Below, piece after piece: positions 1 through 8,419 of a stretch of DNA of 64,000 bases (the stretch's first letter is position 1; each line of letters begins with the position of its first letter). Position numbers and translations under genes: made by a program. The stretch lies in assembly GCF_030066895.1 (NCBI RefSeq), contig NZ_JASJAV010000010.1:1-64000 (forward strand). The letters run 5' to 3'. Origin of the DNA: Breoghania sp. GTDB lineage: Bacteria; Pseudomonadota; Alphaproteobacteria; Rhizobiales; Stappiaceae. Under the pieces are notes generated by a model. It did not search any database. It was given only the letters and a program-made list of their open reading frames with translations, and was not told where the DNA came from.

Positions 1-2
1 GC

Positions 3-798
3 ACGCTGTTCCTGGATGAAATCGGCGAGATCTCTCCGTCATTCCAGGCCAAGCTTCTGCGCGTGCTGCAGGAAGGTGAATTCGAGCGGGTCGGCGGCAT
101 GAAGACCATCAAGGTCAATGTCCGCCTCGTCGCCGCCACCAACCGGAACCTGGAGGAGGCAGTCGCCAAGGGCGACTTCCGCGCCGACCTTTATTACCGG
201 ATCAACGTCATCACCATCCTGCTGCCGGCCCCGCGCGACCGTCCCGAGGATATCTTTCCGTTGGCGCAGGAATTCCTCAATCGCTTCAACCAGGAACACG
301 GAACGCATCTGGTCTTCGCCGATTCCGCCCGTGGCGTGCTGGAGGGCTGCTTCTTTCCCGGCAACGTGCGCGAACTGGAAAACTGCGTCCGCCGCACCGC
401 GACCTTGTCGCACGAGAAGACGATTGTGGCCGATGACTTCGCCTGCCGGAACGACGATTGCCTGTCGTCGACCCTTTGGAAAGGGGCGGTGGAAACGTCG
501 ACGCCGTTCAACATCATCTTCCGTCCGAGCGTTCAGAGCCGGGCCCAGCCTCCGCATGCTCTGGACGAGCCTCCCCGCTCGTCGCCCGGCGTGACGGCAT
601 CGCCTGCAACTTCCTGCCCGGAGACCAATACCTGCGCGGTTCTCAACGGAGACGGCAAGACGGAACGCGAGCGGCTTGTCGACGCGATGGAGCGCGCCGG
701 CTGGGTTCAGGACAAAGCCGCCCGTATCCTCAAACCTCACCCCCCGCCAGATCGGCTACGCGCTCAGGAAGCACAAGATCCCGATCAAGAAGTTCTAG
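3..798 (+). CDS. nifA: NifA, C-terminal part (nitrogen fixation activator)
   Basis: Sigma-54-dependent activator of nif promoters; its 5' part lies outside the window. The sequence starts inside the AAA+ domain (TLFLDEIGEI, then ATNRNLEEAV and the arginine-finger area FRADLYYRINV). After FPGNVRELEN comes a perfect C-X11-C-X19-C-X4-C pattern (from GCFFPGN to CRNDDC), the linker motif known from oxygen-sensitive alphaproteobacterial NifA. The C-terminal DNA-binding helix-turn-helix is read only if one A is removed from the run near 732-735; the tail then reads LTPRQIGYALRKHK and stops at 798. Without the correction the frame runs on to 962 with no similarity. The frameshift sits in a homopolymer and is probably a sequencing error. 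Confidence 0.93.
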
Positions 799-997
799 AG
801 CGGGGAATGGAGCGGCTTGTGCCTCACTTGTCCGGCATGAGGACGAGCAAAAGCTCGTTCGGACATATGGCTTCAACTCAGCAACACGCGCCTCATTCCG
901 GGCGATCTGCCGCGCAGCGGCATGGCCAGCCCCGGAAACCGGCGCAACAAGCTGAGGCCTAGCCGCTCCACAACCTCTTCCCCTTTGCGACAGACAA

Positions 998-1013
998 TGT
1001 TGGAAGTCCGACA
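998..1013 (+). promoter_or_regulatory. NifA upstream activator site
   Basis: TGT-N10-ACA, the NifA binding consensus, matched exactly. It lies 135 bases before the sigma-54 promoter at 1149. Its inner bases (TGGAAGTCCG) resemble the second site at 3515-3530. Confidence 0.8.
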
Positions 1014-1148
1014 CTATCGTCGGTCATTCCCTTGCGTTCGCGAAGGGAGGCTCTGGTCCGAAGGTCTTTCGGGTGAGGTGTCCCATTTCATTGAATATAT
1101 AGGGGAAATTACCCTCTCGCCGAACTTCTCTCTCTCCTGTCCCACCCA

Positions 1149-1164
1149 TGGCACGCTCCTTGCT
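1149..1164 (+). promoter_or_regulatory. Sigma-54 -24/-12 promoter for fdxN unit
   Basis: TGGCACG-N4-TTGCT, an exact match to the RpoN consensus with correct spacing, 84 bases upstream of the ferredoxin start. With the NifA site at 998 this makes the 449-base stretch between nifA and fdxN a NifA-dependent promoter region. An AT-rich patch at about 1090-1110 lies between the two sites and could bind IHF, which is only a guess. Confidence 0.88.
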
Positions 1165-1247
1165 CGATACATGTCGAAAGCAGCATTTCGCTGCACCGTC
1201 GCCGGGAAGCCCGGCTCGCGCCAAGGCGGGAACTCAGGAGCGAAGTC

Positions 1248-1442
1248 ATGGCCTACAAGATCATCGTCTCGCAGTGCACCGTCTGCAGCATGTGCGAATT
1301 CGAATGTCCGAACGCGGCAATCTCGATGAAGGGCGATACCTACGTGATCGACCCGAAAAAATGCACCGAGTGCGAGGGCATCTTCGACACTCCGAAATGT
1401 GACGAGGTCTGCCCGGTTCCCGACACCTGCGTGCCCGCCTGA
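1248..1442 (+). CDS. fdxN: nif-type 2[4Fe-4S] ferredoxin (FdxN-like)
   Basis: A 64-residue bacterial ferredoxin. The first cluster motif is [12 protein letters not shown] (CX2CX2CX3CP); the second is CTECEGIF...CDEVCP with the widened spacing typical of nif-linked FdxN proteins. Such proteins donate electrons to nitrogenase or to NifB in alphaproteobacteria. It follows a sigma-54 promoter and has a good ribosome site (AGGAG about 10 bases before the ATG). It is the first gene of the unit continuing into 1516-3125. A paralogue lies at 5296-5520. Confidence 0.93.
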   Translation: MAYKIIVSQCTVCSMCEFECPNAAISMKGDTYVIDPKKCTECEGIFDTPKCDEVCPVPDTCVPA

Positions 1443-1515
1443 GGCACGCTTCGAGCGGAGGCCGTCCTGAGGGGCGGTCCCATCCTGTCCGGAACCTCTC
1501 CTTTTGGAGGCGATC

Positions 1516-2037
1516 ATGAACGATTTCAGCCATACGGCCAGCCTGCACCGTACAGGAGACGCCTTTTCGGCACGTCCCGTTGGCGCTTCGCAGGCACATG
1601 ATGCGCTTTCCTGCGGTGTGGATTGCTACGTCCGTCAGGCATCGCGCAAGGGGCGTTGCTTTTGCGATTTCCTCGCCGCGGTCGACGCCTGTCTGAACGA
1701 GGGCGAGCTTCAGGGACGCGATGAGGTCGAGACGGCCGGCGGACTTGAAGTCGACGGCAGCCTCGCCCGGGCAATGCGGGACGACCTGGCTCTCCCCTCC
1801 GATCTCGGTGACGACGGCACCGCCTCCGCCTCGGGTATCGGCTATCTCGATCCGGGTGTCAGGCTCATCGCCGCGGAGCGGAGTGCCGAGGCCGAGCTGG
1901 CGCCGTTTCTCGATGATCCGGACGGCGCGGTTCGCGAACGTGCTTATGTCCGCCTTGTCGCCGTGTCCCGAAGCCAGATCAACCGGCTGATGGACCGCGC
2001 CGCCAACGCAATTCAGGCAGAGGACCGCATTCGATGA
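1516..2037 (+). CDS. Cys-rich nif-linked protein of unknown function
   Basis: 173 residues from the ATG at 1516, which has a strong GGAGG site; an in-frame TTG at 1504 is less likely. The N-terminal third carries a compact cysteine set (SCGVDC, CFC, then DAC within about 30 residues) that could hold an Fe-S cluster. The middle is acidic and low in complexity. The C-terminal part has one LRV/HEAT-like unit (FLDDPDGAVRERAYVRL) similar to repeats in the LRV protein at 6634-7400, so this may be a small LRV relative. It lies between fdxN and nifT and overlaps nifT by 4 bases, implying translational coupling. I do not recognise an established family. Confidence 0.75.
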   Translation: MNDFSHTASLHRTGDAFSARPVGASQAHDALSCGVDCYVRQASRKGRCFCDFLAAVDACLNEGELQGRDEVETAGGLEVDGSLARAMRDDLALPSDLGDDGTASASGIGYLDPGVRLIAAERSAEAELAPFLDDPDGAVRERAYVRLVAVSRSQINRLMDRAANAIQAEDRIR

Positions 2038-2252
2038 AGATCATGATCCGCCGTTTCCCGGAAGTCGATCTGACTGCCTACGTGCCCAAGAAGGATCTCG
2101 AAGAGCCGATCGTCGATATGGAACACGAGACGCTGTGGGGCGGCTGGATCCGGATCGCAAACGGCCGGGTTCTGGATCTTCCCGACCTTGCTGCGGATAC
2201 GCGTCTTCCGATCACCGTGGAAGCCCGCAAGCGGACTGAAGAGGTGCAATGA
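2034..2252 (+). CDS. nifT: NifT/FixU family protein
   Basis: A 72-residue protein of the NifT (FixU) family: MKIMIRR, YVPKKDLEEPIV, LWGGWIRIANG and DTRLPITVEAR are all family landmarks and the length is normal. The precise role is unknown; it is a small conserved nif accessory gene, often near nifK or nifZ. Here it overlaps the preceding gene by ATGA and the SIR2-like gene after it, so these genes are very probably cotranslated. Confidence 0.93.
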   Translation: MKIMIRRFPEVDLTAYVPKKDLEEPIVDMEHETLWGGWIRIANGRVLDLPDLAADTRLPITVEARKRTEEVQ

Positions 2253-3125
2253 TGGGCGCGTTTCTGGCCGAGGTTTTGGACCTCGATTTCGTCGAGGCGG
2301 CAGATGTGCTGCCTGCCCTTGGCGAGGGGCTGCGGGCAGGGACAGTCATCCCCTATCTCGGCCCGCAACCCCTCACGGGTGACAATCCGGACATCCCGAC
2401 GACGCCGGAAATGCTCGCCGCCTACTTCTAGAGCAAGGTCGCGTTGCCGGCAAGGGCGCGCGGAAATGCCTGGGCGGCCGCGCAATATATCGAAAGCACC
2501 CGTCACCGTGCGACCGTGACCGCGCTGATGAGCGATGTCTTCGCAACACCCGCCACGCCGTCTCCGCTCCATCGGATTCTGGCGGTGCTCGAACCTCCGC
2601 TGATTGTCGACAGCCGGTACGACGGAGCCATGCGCATCGCGCTCGAGGGGTGCCGACGGTTGGGGCGAGATCCAGGGCATTACGCGCGCCGGGATCGGCA
2701 AGGACCAGTGGTTCCGCTTCTACGATGCGCAAGGTATGCAGACGCATGCCGAGGCGGCCTCCTCCTGGAAGACCATCCTCTACAAGCCGCATGGCGGCAC
2801 CACGCCGGCCGGCAATTTTCTGATTTCCGACGCCGACTATGTCGAGGTTCTGACAGAGATCGACATTCAGACGCCGATCCCGGAGGTCATCAAGGACCGC
2901 CGCTCCGACCGGGGCTTCCTGTTTCTGGGATGTCGGTTCCACGACCAGCTCCTGCGCACCTACGCCCGCCAGATCATGAAACACTCCTCGGGTCCGCATT
3001 ATCTGGTGCTCGACCCGGCCGATACGCTGACGCGCAACGAGGTCCGCTTCCTCGTCGCCCAGGACATTGTGCCGATCTCGCTGCCGCTCGACGACGTCGC
3101 CGCGATGATGCTCGAGGCGGCCTGA
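2249..3125 (+). CDS. SIR2-like (NAD-binding fold) protein in nif unit, broken frame
   Basis: About 290 residues once repaired. The N-terminal region has GTVIPYLGP, a nucleotide-binding start typical of SIR2-like domains; the C-terminal half has LYKPHGGTTPAG with a histidine at the expected catalytic place, then SDADYVEVLTEID and LFLGCRFHDQLLRTYARQ, standard SIR2-like motifs. SIR2 folds bind NAD and deacylate, ADP-ribosylate or hydrolyse NAD; the role in nitrogen fixation is not known to me. Two lesions occur: an in-frame TAG at 2429-2431 and a frameshift in the G run at 2647-2650. The start overlaps the nifT stop, so it belongs to the fdxN-nifT operon. Confidence 0.8.
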
Positions 3126-3191
3126 GCGCGCGGGCCTCTTCAGCCGGTTGGGGTTCCGTCCGGTTCTATCTTCTCAAAAGATACTCTCCAC

Positions 3192-3222
3192 CATCATCCC
3201 CCGGCGATGTCCGGGTGATCCA
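3192..3222. repeat. Half unit of palindromic dispersed repeat
   Basis: CATCATCCCCCGG...CCGGGTGATCC, one arm of the REP-like family described at 55941-56032. Confidence 0.6.
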
Positions 3223-3292
3223 GGCAAGGAGACGGGGCGGGACCAAGACCAAACCCAAGACTAAGGGCTCCATTCTCTCCACTCCGCCCGGT

Positions 3293-3396
3293 CGTCATCC
3301 CCGCGAGGGCGGGGATCCAGCATTCCAGAGGTCTTTCGATTGCGTCACGCAACCCGATCCTGTGGTTGCTGGATTCCCGCCTGCGGGGGAATGACA
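3293..3396. repeat. REP-like bipartite palindromic repeat (variant)
   Basis: Two hairpins, GTCATCCCCGC..GGGGATCCAG and CTGGATTCCCGC..GGGGGAATGAC, separated by about 50 bases. Same layout as the copies at 42540, 55941, 58591 and 61184 but with different stem bases. It occupies the gap between the SIR2-like gene and the nifB promoter. Confidence 0.75.
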
Positions 3397-3514
3397 TCGG
3401 GGGTGGACGCGCAGAGTGCCCAACGCACACGACGCTCCGGGATCGGGCCCCTCATACGAACATTGCCACTGTCCCTCTCGCCTCCGTCCACCTTCCGCCA
3501 AAGCCAACATTCCG

Positions 3515-3530
3515 TGTTGGAAAGGCGACA
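3515..3530 (+). promoter_or_regulatory. NifA upstream activator site for nifB
   Basis: TGT-N10-ACA, exact consensus, 78 bases before the nifB -24/-12 promoter. Confidence 0.8.
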
Positions 3531-3607
3531 GATGTCGAGAACGGCACAAAATCGCGACGCCCAAATAACACTCTGAATCAAAAGAAAAATCAGAAACCAT
3601 GCCGTTC

Positions 3608-3623
3608 TGGCACGGCCTTTGCT
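3608..3623 (+). promoter_or_regulatory. Sigma-54 promoter for nifB
   Basis: TGGCACG-N4-TTGCT, identical in its conserved bases to the one at 1149-1164, 64 bases before the nifB ATG. It probably drives the long unit from nifB through the globin gene. Confidence 0.9.
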
Positions 3624-3686
3624 GACGTTTCTTTAGAACGGTTACAACTCTGACGGCCCCGAGGGGCAAACAGCGAGGGACGGACG

Positions 3687-5249
3687 ATGGATACACCGAT
3701 CGAGCACGACGCCACGCATGTCGAAAGTTCCGTCGATATGGACACGGTCATGCAGCAGATGGCCGAGCACAAGGGGTGCGGCACCGACGGCGGAAATTCC
3801 AAGCCGAGCTGCGGCTCGTCGGCCGGCCAGGGCGACATGCCGAGCGAGATCTGGGAGAAGGTGAAGAACCATCCCTGCTATTCGGAAGAGGCGCACCATC
3901 ACTATGCCTGCATGCACGTTGCGGTCGCGCCCGTCTGCAACATCCAGTGCAACTACTGCAATCGCAAGTACGACTGCGCCAATGAATCCCATCCCGGTGT
4001 TGTGTCGGAACGTTTGATGCCGGAGCAGGCGGCGAAGAAGGTTGTCGCGGTCGCCTCCACCATTCCGCAGATAACCGTGCTCGGCATTGCCGGTCCCGGC
4101 TATCCGCTGGCAAATCCGGCCAAGACTTTCAAGACCTTCGAGCTGATTTCCGAGATCGCGCCGGACATCAAGCTGTGCCTGTCGACCAACGGCCTGGCGC
4201 TGCCCGACCACATCGACGAGATCGCCAAATACAACGTCGATCACGTCACTATCACCATCAACATGGTGGACCCAGAAGTGGGTGCTGAGATCTATCCGTG
4301 GATCTTCTGGAACCACAAGCGCTACACCGGCGTGGAGGCGGCGAAGATCCTGTCCGAGCGCCAGTTGCAGGGTCTGGAAATGCTCACCGAGCGCGGCATC
4401 CTGTGCAAGATCAACTCGGTCATGATCCCGGGCATCAACGATCACCACCTCGTGGAGGTGAACAAGGCGGTCAAATCCCGAGGCGCCTTCCTGCACAACA
4501 TCATGCCGCTCATCTCCGCGCCTGAGCACGGCACCGTCTTCGGCCTCAACGGTCAGCGTGGCCCCTCCGCGCAGGAGCTGAAGGCCCTGCAGGACAATTG
4601 TGAGGGTGAGATGAACATGATGCGGCACTGTCGCCAGTACCGTGCCGACGGGGTCGGCCTGCTGGTCGAGAATTGCTCGGCGGAATTCACCACCGACAAG
4701 ATCATGGAGATGGAGGTTGACTACGACCTCGATACTCGCAAGGCCTATCAGGCCCAGGTCGAGGAAGAGCGCAAGGCCAAGGTCGCCGCGCGCTAGGAAG
4801 AGCTGGAGACGCTTGCCGGCCAGACCAGCGACATCAAGGTGCTGGTCGCGGTCGCGACTAAGGGCTCGGGGCTCATCAACGAGCACTTCGGCCACGCCAA
4901 GGAATTCCAGATCTACAAACTATCCACCGCGGGCGCCAAGTTCGTCGGCCACCGCCGCGTCAATCTCTACTGCCAGGGCGGTTTCGGCGACGAGGATGCG
5001 CTGGAAACCGTCATCCGCGCAATCAACGACTGCCATGCGGTGTTCGTCTCCAAGATTGGTGGATGCCCGAAGGCGAACCTGAAGGCGCAAGGGATCGATC
5101 CGGCCGATACCTACGCCCACGAGTACATCGAGAAGTCGGCCATTGTCTGGTTCAAGACCTATCTCGGCAAGATGGCGTCGGGCGAGATCGAACACGTGGC
5201 GCGCGGCGACGCGACCATCCGTCAGGGAGCGCTGATCTCGGTCGCCTGA
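3687..5249 (+). CDS. nifB: NifB, radical SAM FeMo-co precursor synthase with NifX domain
   Basis: Makes NifB-co, the 8Fe-9S-C core of FeMo-co. The radical-SAM motif is CNIQCNYC (CX3CX2C) at about residue 90, after an N-terminal Cys/His-rich part ([24 protein letters not shown]) that matches NifB. The C-terminal NifX/NafY-like domain starts near [20 protein letters not shown] and ends at 5249; many alphaproteobacterial NifBs have this fusion. A TAG at 4794-4796 separates the domains in frame ([16 protein letters not shown]), most easily explained as a CAG or GAG changed to TAG. If the stop were real, the catalytic part would still be complete. Confidence 0.95.
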
Positions 5250-5295
5250 GGACGGTCGGGACGGCTAGAGGCAACATCCTTTTAGAGTGTGACCC

Positions 5296-5520
5296 ATGGC
5301 CTTCAAGATCATCGCATCCCAATGCACCAACTGCACGGCCTGTGAGGCGCAGTGCCCCAACGAGGCAATCTCGGAAGGTGGCGGCACGTTCGTCATTGAT
5401 CCGGCCAAGTGCAGCGAATGCATCGGCCATTTCGATAGCCCGCAATGCGTGGCGGTCTGTCCGGTCGACGACACCTGCGTCATCGACCCGGCCCACTCCC
5501 ACTACCAGCAGGTATCCTGA
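5296..5520 (+). CDS. nif-type 2[4Fe-4S] ferredoxin, second copy
   Basis: A 74-residue ferredoxin directly after nifB, with [12 protein letters not shown] and CSECIGHF...CVAVCP. It is similar in length and motif spacing to the protein at 1248 but clearly diverged, so this is not a recent duplication. A nifB-adjacent ferredoxin commonly supplies electrons for NifB-co synthesis. Confidence 0.92.
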   Translation: MAFKIIASQCTNCTACEAQCPNEAISEGGGTFVIDPAKCSECIGHFDSPQCVAVCPVDDTCVIDPAHSHYQQVS

Positions 5521-5530
5521 GGAGGAGTTC

Positions 5531-5838
5531 ATGGCGTTCGAGATCACACCCAGGGCAGAGAGCGCTTCATGCGCATGATGTTGATGGCCGATGGCGTACC
5601 CGGCAGCGGCTTCCGCCTCGCGCTGAGCCCGGGCGGCTGCTCCGATCTCAACTCGGAAGTCAGCATCGAGGGTACGCCGCTTCCGGGCGATGCGGTGGTG
5701 GAGAAGGGCAGCATCCGCCTCTTCCTGCCCGCAGAAAGCCGGATCCTGCTCGACGGTGTGACGATCGATTTCTCCGACACCGCATCCTCGACCGGCCTGG
5801 TGTTCATGAACGCCAAGTCCAGCTGCGGCTGCTCGTAA
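5531..5838 (+). CDS. A-type Fe-S carrier (IscA/HesB family), nif-linked
   Basis: About 100 residues. The family cysteines are present: GGCSDLNS in the middle and SSCGCS at the C-terminus (the C...CGC triad that holds the Fe-S cluster). The start MAFEITPRAE at 5531 has a GGAGGAG site. After about nine codons the frame shifts: two extra bases in GAGAGCGC near 5558-5563 break the link to the RFMRMMLMADGV continuation. nif-linked IscA proteins pass clusters to nitrogenase maturation factors. Confidence 0.88.
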
Positions 5839-5877
5839 GGGCAGGGCGAGGGGGCGGCCTCGCAAGCGATGCCTTAC

Positions 5878-5989
5878 TCCCTCTCCCATGGGGAGAGGGC
5901 TAGGGTGAGGGGGGTCAGCTTTCGTGGATACGGAGAACCCAACGCCCCTCACCCGGACCTGCGGTCCGACCTCTCCTCATGGGGGAGGT
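5878..5989. repeat. Dispersed palindromic repeat, family 2
   Basis: Starts CTCTCCCATGGGGAGAGG and ends CCTCTCCTCATGGGGGAGG, with GTGAGGGG and CCCCTCACCC inside. Its reverse complement matches 49372-49483 over the whole length. It lies between the iscA-like gene and the TPR-like gene inside the nif region; this and flanking sequence fill 5839-6100, where I see no gene. Confidence 0.75.
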
Positions 5990-6100
5990 GATTGTCTGCC
6001 AATTGCGATTGCTCTTTCCGCAAGCGTGGGAGAGGGGTCTGCCTCCAACACCCGGAAATACGACACCGGACAAACGAGATTGAAGGAGAGGACAAAGGCG

Positions 6101-6647
6101 ATGATGGTGGCGGCTCAGAACAATGCGGATGCATTGGCTGTGACATCTGACGGCCTTCTTGCCGAGGCGCTTCTTGGCAACGACCTGCCGCCTGCCGTCG
6201 AGCACCACCTGAGCCAGGCCGGTCTTTCCTGGCACGACGAGCTGCGTGCGGAGGCTCATCTCTCGCAAGCCTTGCTCATCGCCCCCGACCATGCGGCCGT
6301 GCTCATCGGCCTCTACCGCTACTACTTTTACAAGCGTCGGCTCGCCGATGTCCTCGCGATCGCCGGGATCTGTCTTGAAAAGGCGTGTCGCGACAACGGC
6401 TTCCCGGAAGACTGGCGGCAGGTAACCGCGGCCGATGCCCCCCTTTGGCCGTTACGAGGAGATCCTGCCGCGCTTTTTCCTCTTCACCTTCAAGGGGTAC
6501 GCCTACCTGAACATGCGTCTGGGCCGACTGGATGCGGGCAGGGAGGCGATCGACAAGCTCCTCGAACTCGACCCCGGCGACAAGATCGGAGTGCGCGTGC
6601 TCCTCGATGTCGCGAACAGGGCAGGGCGCGACGATGACGATGAATGA
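6101..6647 (+). CDS. TPR-like nif-linked protein, frameshifted
   Basis: About 180 residues, alpha-helical with TPR-like pairs (AEAHLSQALLIAPDHAAVLIGLYRYY; then LGRLDAGREAIDKLLELDPGDK). The ATG at 6101 follows a GGAG site. An extra C in the C6 run near 6436-6441 breaks the frame; the end is read in the frame closing at 6647. It overlaps the LRV gene start. Proteins of this kind sit beside LRV and nifZ genes in other diazotrophs as far as I recall; function unknown, possibly a scaffold for nitrogenase assembly. Confidence 0.75.
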
Positions 6648-7400
6648 CACCATCGACGAGGCCATCGACTGGCAGGGCAACACGGTCGACTGCGCCCCTT
6701 GCGATCACACGCCGGCTTGCACGCCGCCGGAAAGTACAAGATCCGCCACGCCTGCGTCCATGATCGCTATGCCCGGCGCATCGACCGGTTCTTCGAGTGG
6801 AACCCGGAGCTTGCCAACGGCTATCTCGATCATCCGCATTTCGAGGTCCGCGCGATCGCGGCCAAGCATGCGGACATTTTCCGCCTGCCGTCGCTGCTTG
6901 CCGACGACGACGAGACCGTGCGCTGGAACGCCGCCCGCCGTCTGCCGATCCGCTCGATCCTGGGCTTGCGCGAAGATCCGCACCGCGAGGTCCGCATCCG
7001 TGTTGCGGCGCGTCTGGAGGATGCCGATCTCGCCCCGATGATGCACGACCCCGACTATTACGTCCGCCTCGTCATCGCCCCCGAACGCCTGTCGCCGATG
7101 ATGCGGGATGCGGAAGTGGAAGTCCGTCGCGTCGCCGCCCGGCGCATTCCCGAAGGCTGGCTCTCCGGCATGATGGACGATCCCGACGTGTCCGTGCGCC
7201 ACGATATCGCCCGGCGCCTGCCGCCCGACCTGCTCGTGCGGATGCGTGACGACGAGGACTGGCGCGTGCGCCACGAAGTTGCGAGCCGCGCTGCGGTGGA
7301 GAAGATCGGAGAGTTTGCCTGCGACCCCGACGACTTCGTGCGCGAGATCGCCCGCGCGCGGCTTTCCCGCTCGGACCATATGCGGGAGTGCGCCTCATGA
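6634..7400 (+). CDS. 4Fe-4S LRV (leucine-rich variant repeat) protein
   Basis: About 255 residues. The N-terminus has a cysteine cluster (VDCAPCDHTPAC, then RHACVHDRY) matching the Fe-S domain of the LRV protein family first described beside nifB in Azotobacter. It is followed by about seven 24-residue LRV units such as LADDDETVRWNAARRLP and MDDPDVSVRHDIARRLP. Such repeats form a superhelix that probably binds a partner protein. A one-base frameshift near 6718-6725 separates the cysteine part from the repeats. ATGs at 6634 and 6640 are both possible starts. The 3' end overlaps nifZ by ATGA. Confidence 0.88.
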
Positions 7401-7714
7401 GCAATATCGTTCGCGACAGCGATGTTGTGGAGCTCACCGGTCTGCCTGTCTTCGGCTACGGCGAAAAGGTCCGCGCGCGTCGAACCATCCGCAACGACGG
7501 CACCTATGCGGGCAAGGAGATCGGCGAGATTCTCGCGAAAAAGGGGGAGGAGGGCTACGTCGTCTCGATCGGCACGTTCCTCCAGCAATTCTACATCTAC
7601 GGCATCGAATTCATGGAAAGCGGCAATCGCGTCGGCATGAAGCGCAAGGAACTGGAACCGATCCATGTGCCTGAGGACGACGACAATCCGCCTTTGCCCG
7701 GGAGAAGATCATGA
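7397..7714 (+). CDS. nifZ: NifZ family protein, first copy
   Basis: 105 residues from the ATG overlapping the LRV stop. The NifZ fold is recognisable in YGEKVRARRTIRNDGTYAG, KGEEGYVVSIGTFLQQF and VGMKRKELEPI. NifZ acts with NifW in P-cluster maturation of the MoFe protein. It is the upstream member of a tandem pair; the two copies are well diverged and may have different partners. Confidence 0.87.
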   Translation: MSNIVRDSDVVELTGLPVFGYGEKVRARRTIRNDGTYAGKEIGEILAKKGEEGYVVSIGTFLQQFYIYGIEFMESGNRVGMKRKELEPIHVPEDDDNPPLPGRRS

Positions 7715-7986
7715 GCGACGCGAAGCTGACGCCGGCGGTCAACCTGCCGATGGAACCGAGAATGCCGAAATACGACTGGGGCCAGCGGGTGACGGCGACC
7801 GTCGATCTGATGAATGACAGCTCCTACCCGGATGCCCCGCAGGACGCGCTTCTGGTCGCGTCGGGCGATGTCGGCGAGATCGTTCAGGTCGGCATGCACA
7901 CGGAGACGAACACGCCCGTCTACATGGTCGAATTCGACAGTCGCAAGGTCGTGGGCTGTCTCGAGGAAGAGATCGCCCGGATCTAG
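7711..7986 (+). CDS. nifZ: NifZ family protein, second copy
   Basis: 91 residues, the more canonical NifZ: YDWGQRVTATVDLMNDSSYP, GDVGEIVQVGMHTETNTPVYMVEF and VVGCLEEEIA. The start ATGA overlaps the stop of the first copy, so both are translated from one message. Confidence 0.92.
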   Translation: MSDAKLTPAVNLPMEPRMPKYDWGQRVTATVDLMNDSSYPDAPQDALLVASGDVGEIVQVGMHTETNTPVYMVEFDSRKVVGCLEEEIARI

Positions 7987-8028
7987 TTGGAAAACGCTCT
8001 AGCGGGACGTGAGAGGAGTGTGAGGGCA

Positions 8029-8388
8029 ATGCAGGCAGCGCTCATGCAGTCCGACCGGCGGATGGCGGCGGCGCATCCGAACGAGTTCGACCTGAAGCGG
8101 ATCGGCCGGGCGTTGGAGAACCGGGTGCGCTATCGCTACGTGACGCCGCGCATCACCGACATCGAAGGCGGTTACCAGATCAAGGTTCCGTGCTGCTCGC
8201 GCAACGTCGATCCCGACGGCAGCATCATCGACGTGGTGCTCCTGCTCATCGACGACCGGGGCACCGGGTGGCTGCTCTTTTCCCGCGATTACGAGGGTCA
8301 GGAGTGGCTGTTGCACGGCCGTTTTCCGCGCCTGACCGAACTGCTCGACGAACTGAACGAGGATCCAGGCCGCGCCTTCTGGCAGTAG
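8029..8388 (+). CDS. Small conserved nif-linked protein (unknown)
   Basis: 119 residues from the ATG at 8029 (GAGAGGAG upstream). Landmarks are RIGRALENRVRYRYVTPRI, VPCCSRNVDPDG and a C-terminal FPRLTELLDELNEDPGRAFWQ. A double cysteine (CCSRNV) is the only obvious ligand candidate. It resembles hypothetical proteins I recall downstream of nifZ in other alphaproteobacteria (possibly a DUF3024-type family, from memory). It probably belongs to the nifB transcription unit. Confidence 0.75.
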   Translation: MQAALMQSDRRMAAAHPNEFDLKRIGRALENRVRYRYVTPRITDIEGGYQIKVPCCSRNVDPDGSIIDVVLLLIDDRGTGWLLFSRDYEGQEWLLHGRFPRLTELLDELNEDPGRAFWQ

Positions 8389-8419
8389 GCGCGCGGGGAA
8401 CGCAGAAAAGGAGCGGACC

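Noticed and set aside
39..740. Long minus-strand open frame opposite nifA
   Set aside because: Mirror frame of a GC-rich gene; no ribosome site or motif.
2249..3125. SIR2-like gene as part of an antiphage defence system
   Set aside because: No TIR, HerA or other defence partner nearby; it is coupled to nifT and lies in a NifA-controlled unit.
3293..3396. CRISPR-like repeat
   Set aside because: Palindromic units are dispersed singly over the window, not in an array with spacers, and no cas gene is present.
3642..4895. 417-codon minus-strand frame opposite nifB
   Set aside because: Shadow of nifB; composition dominated by complement of its codons.
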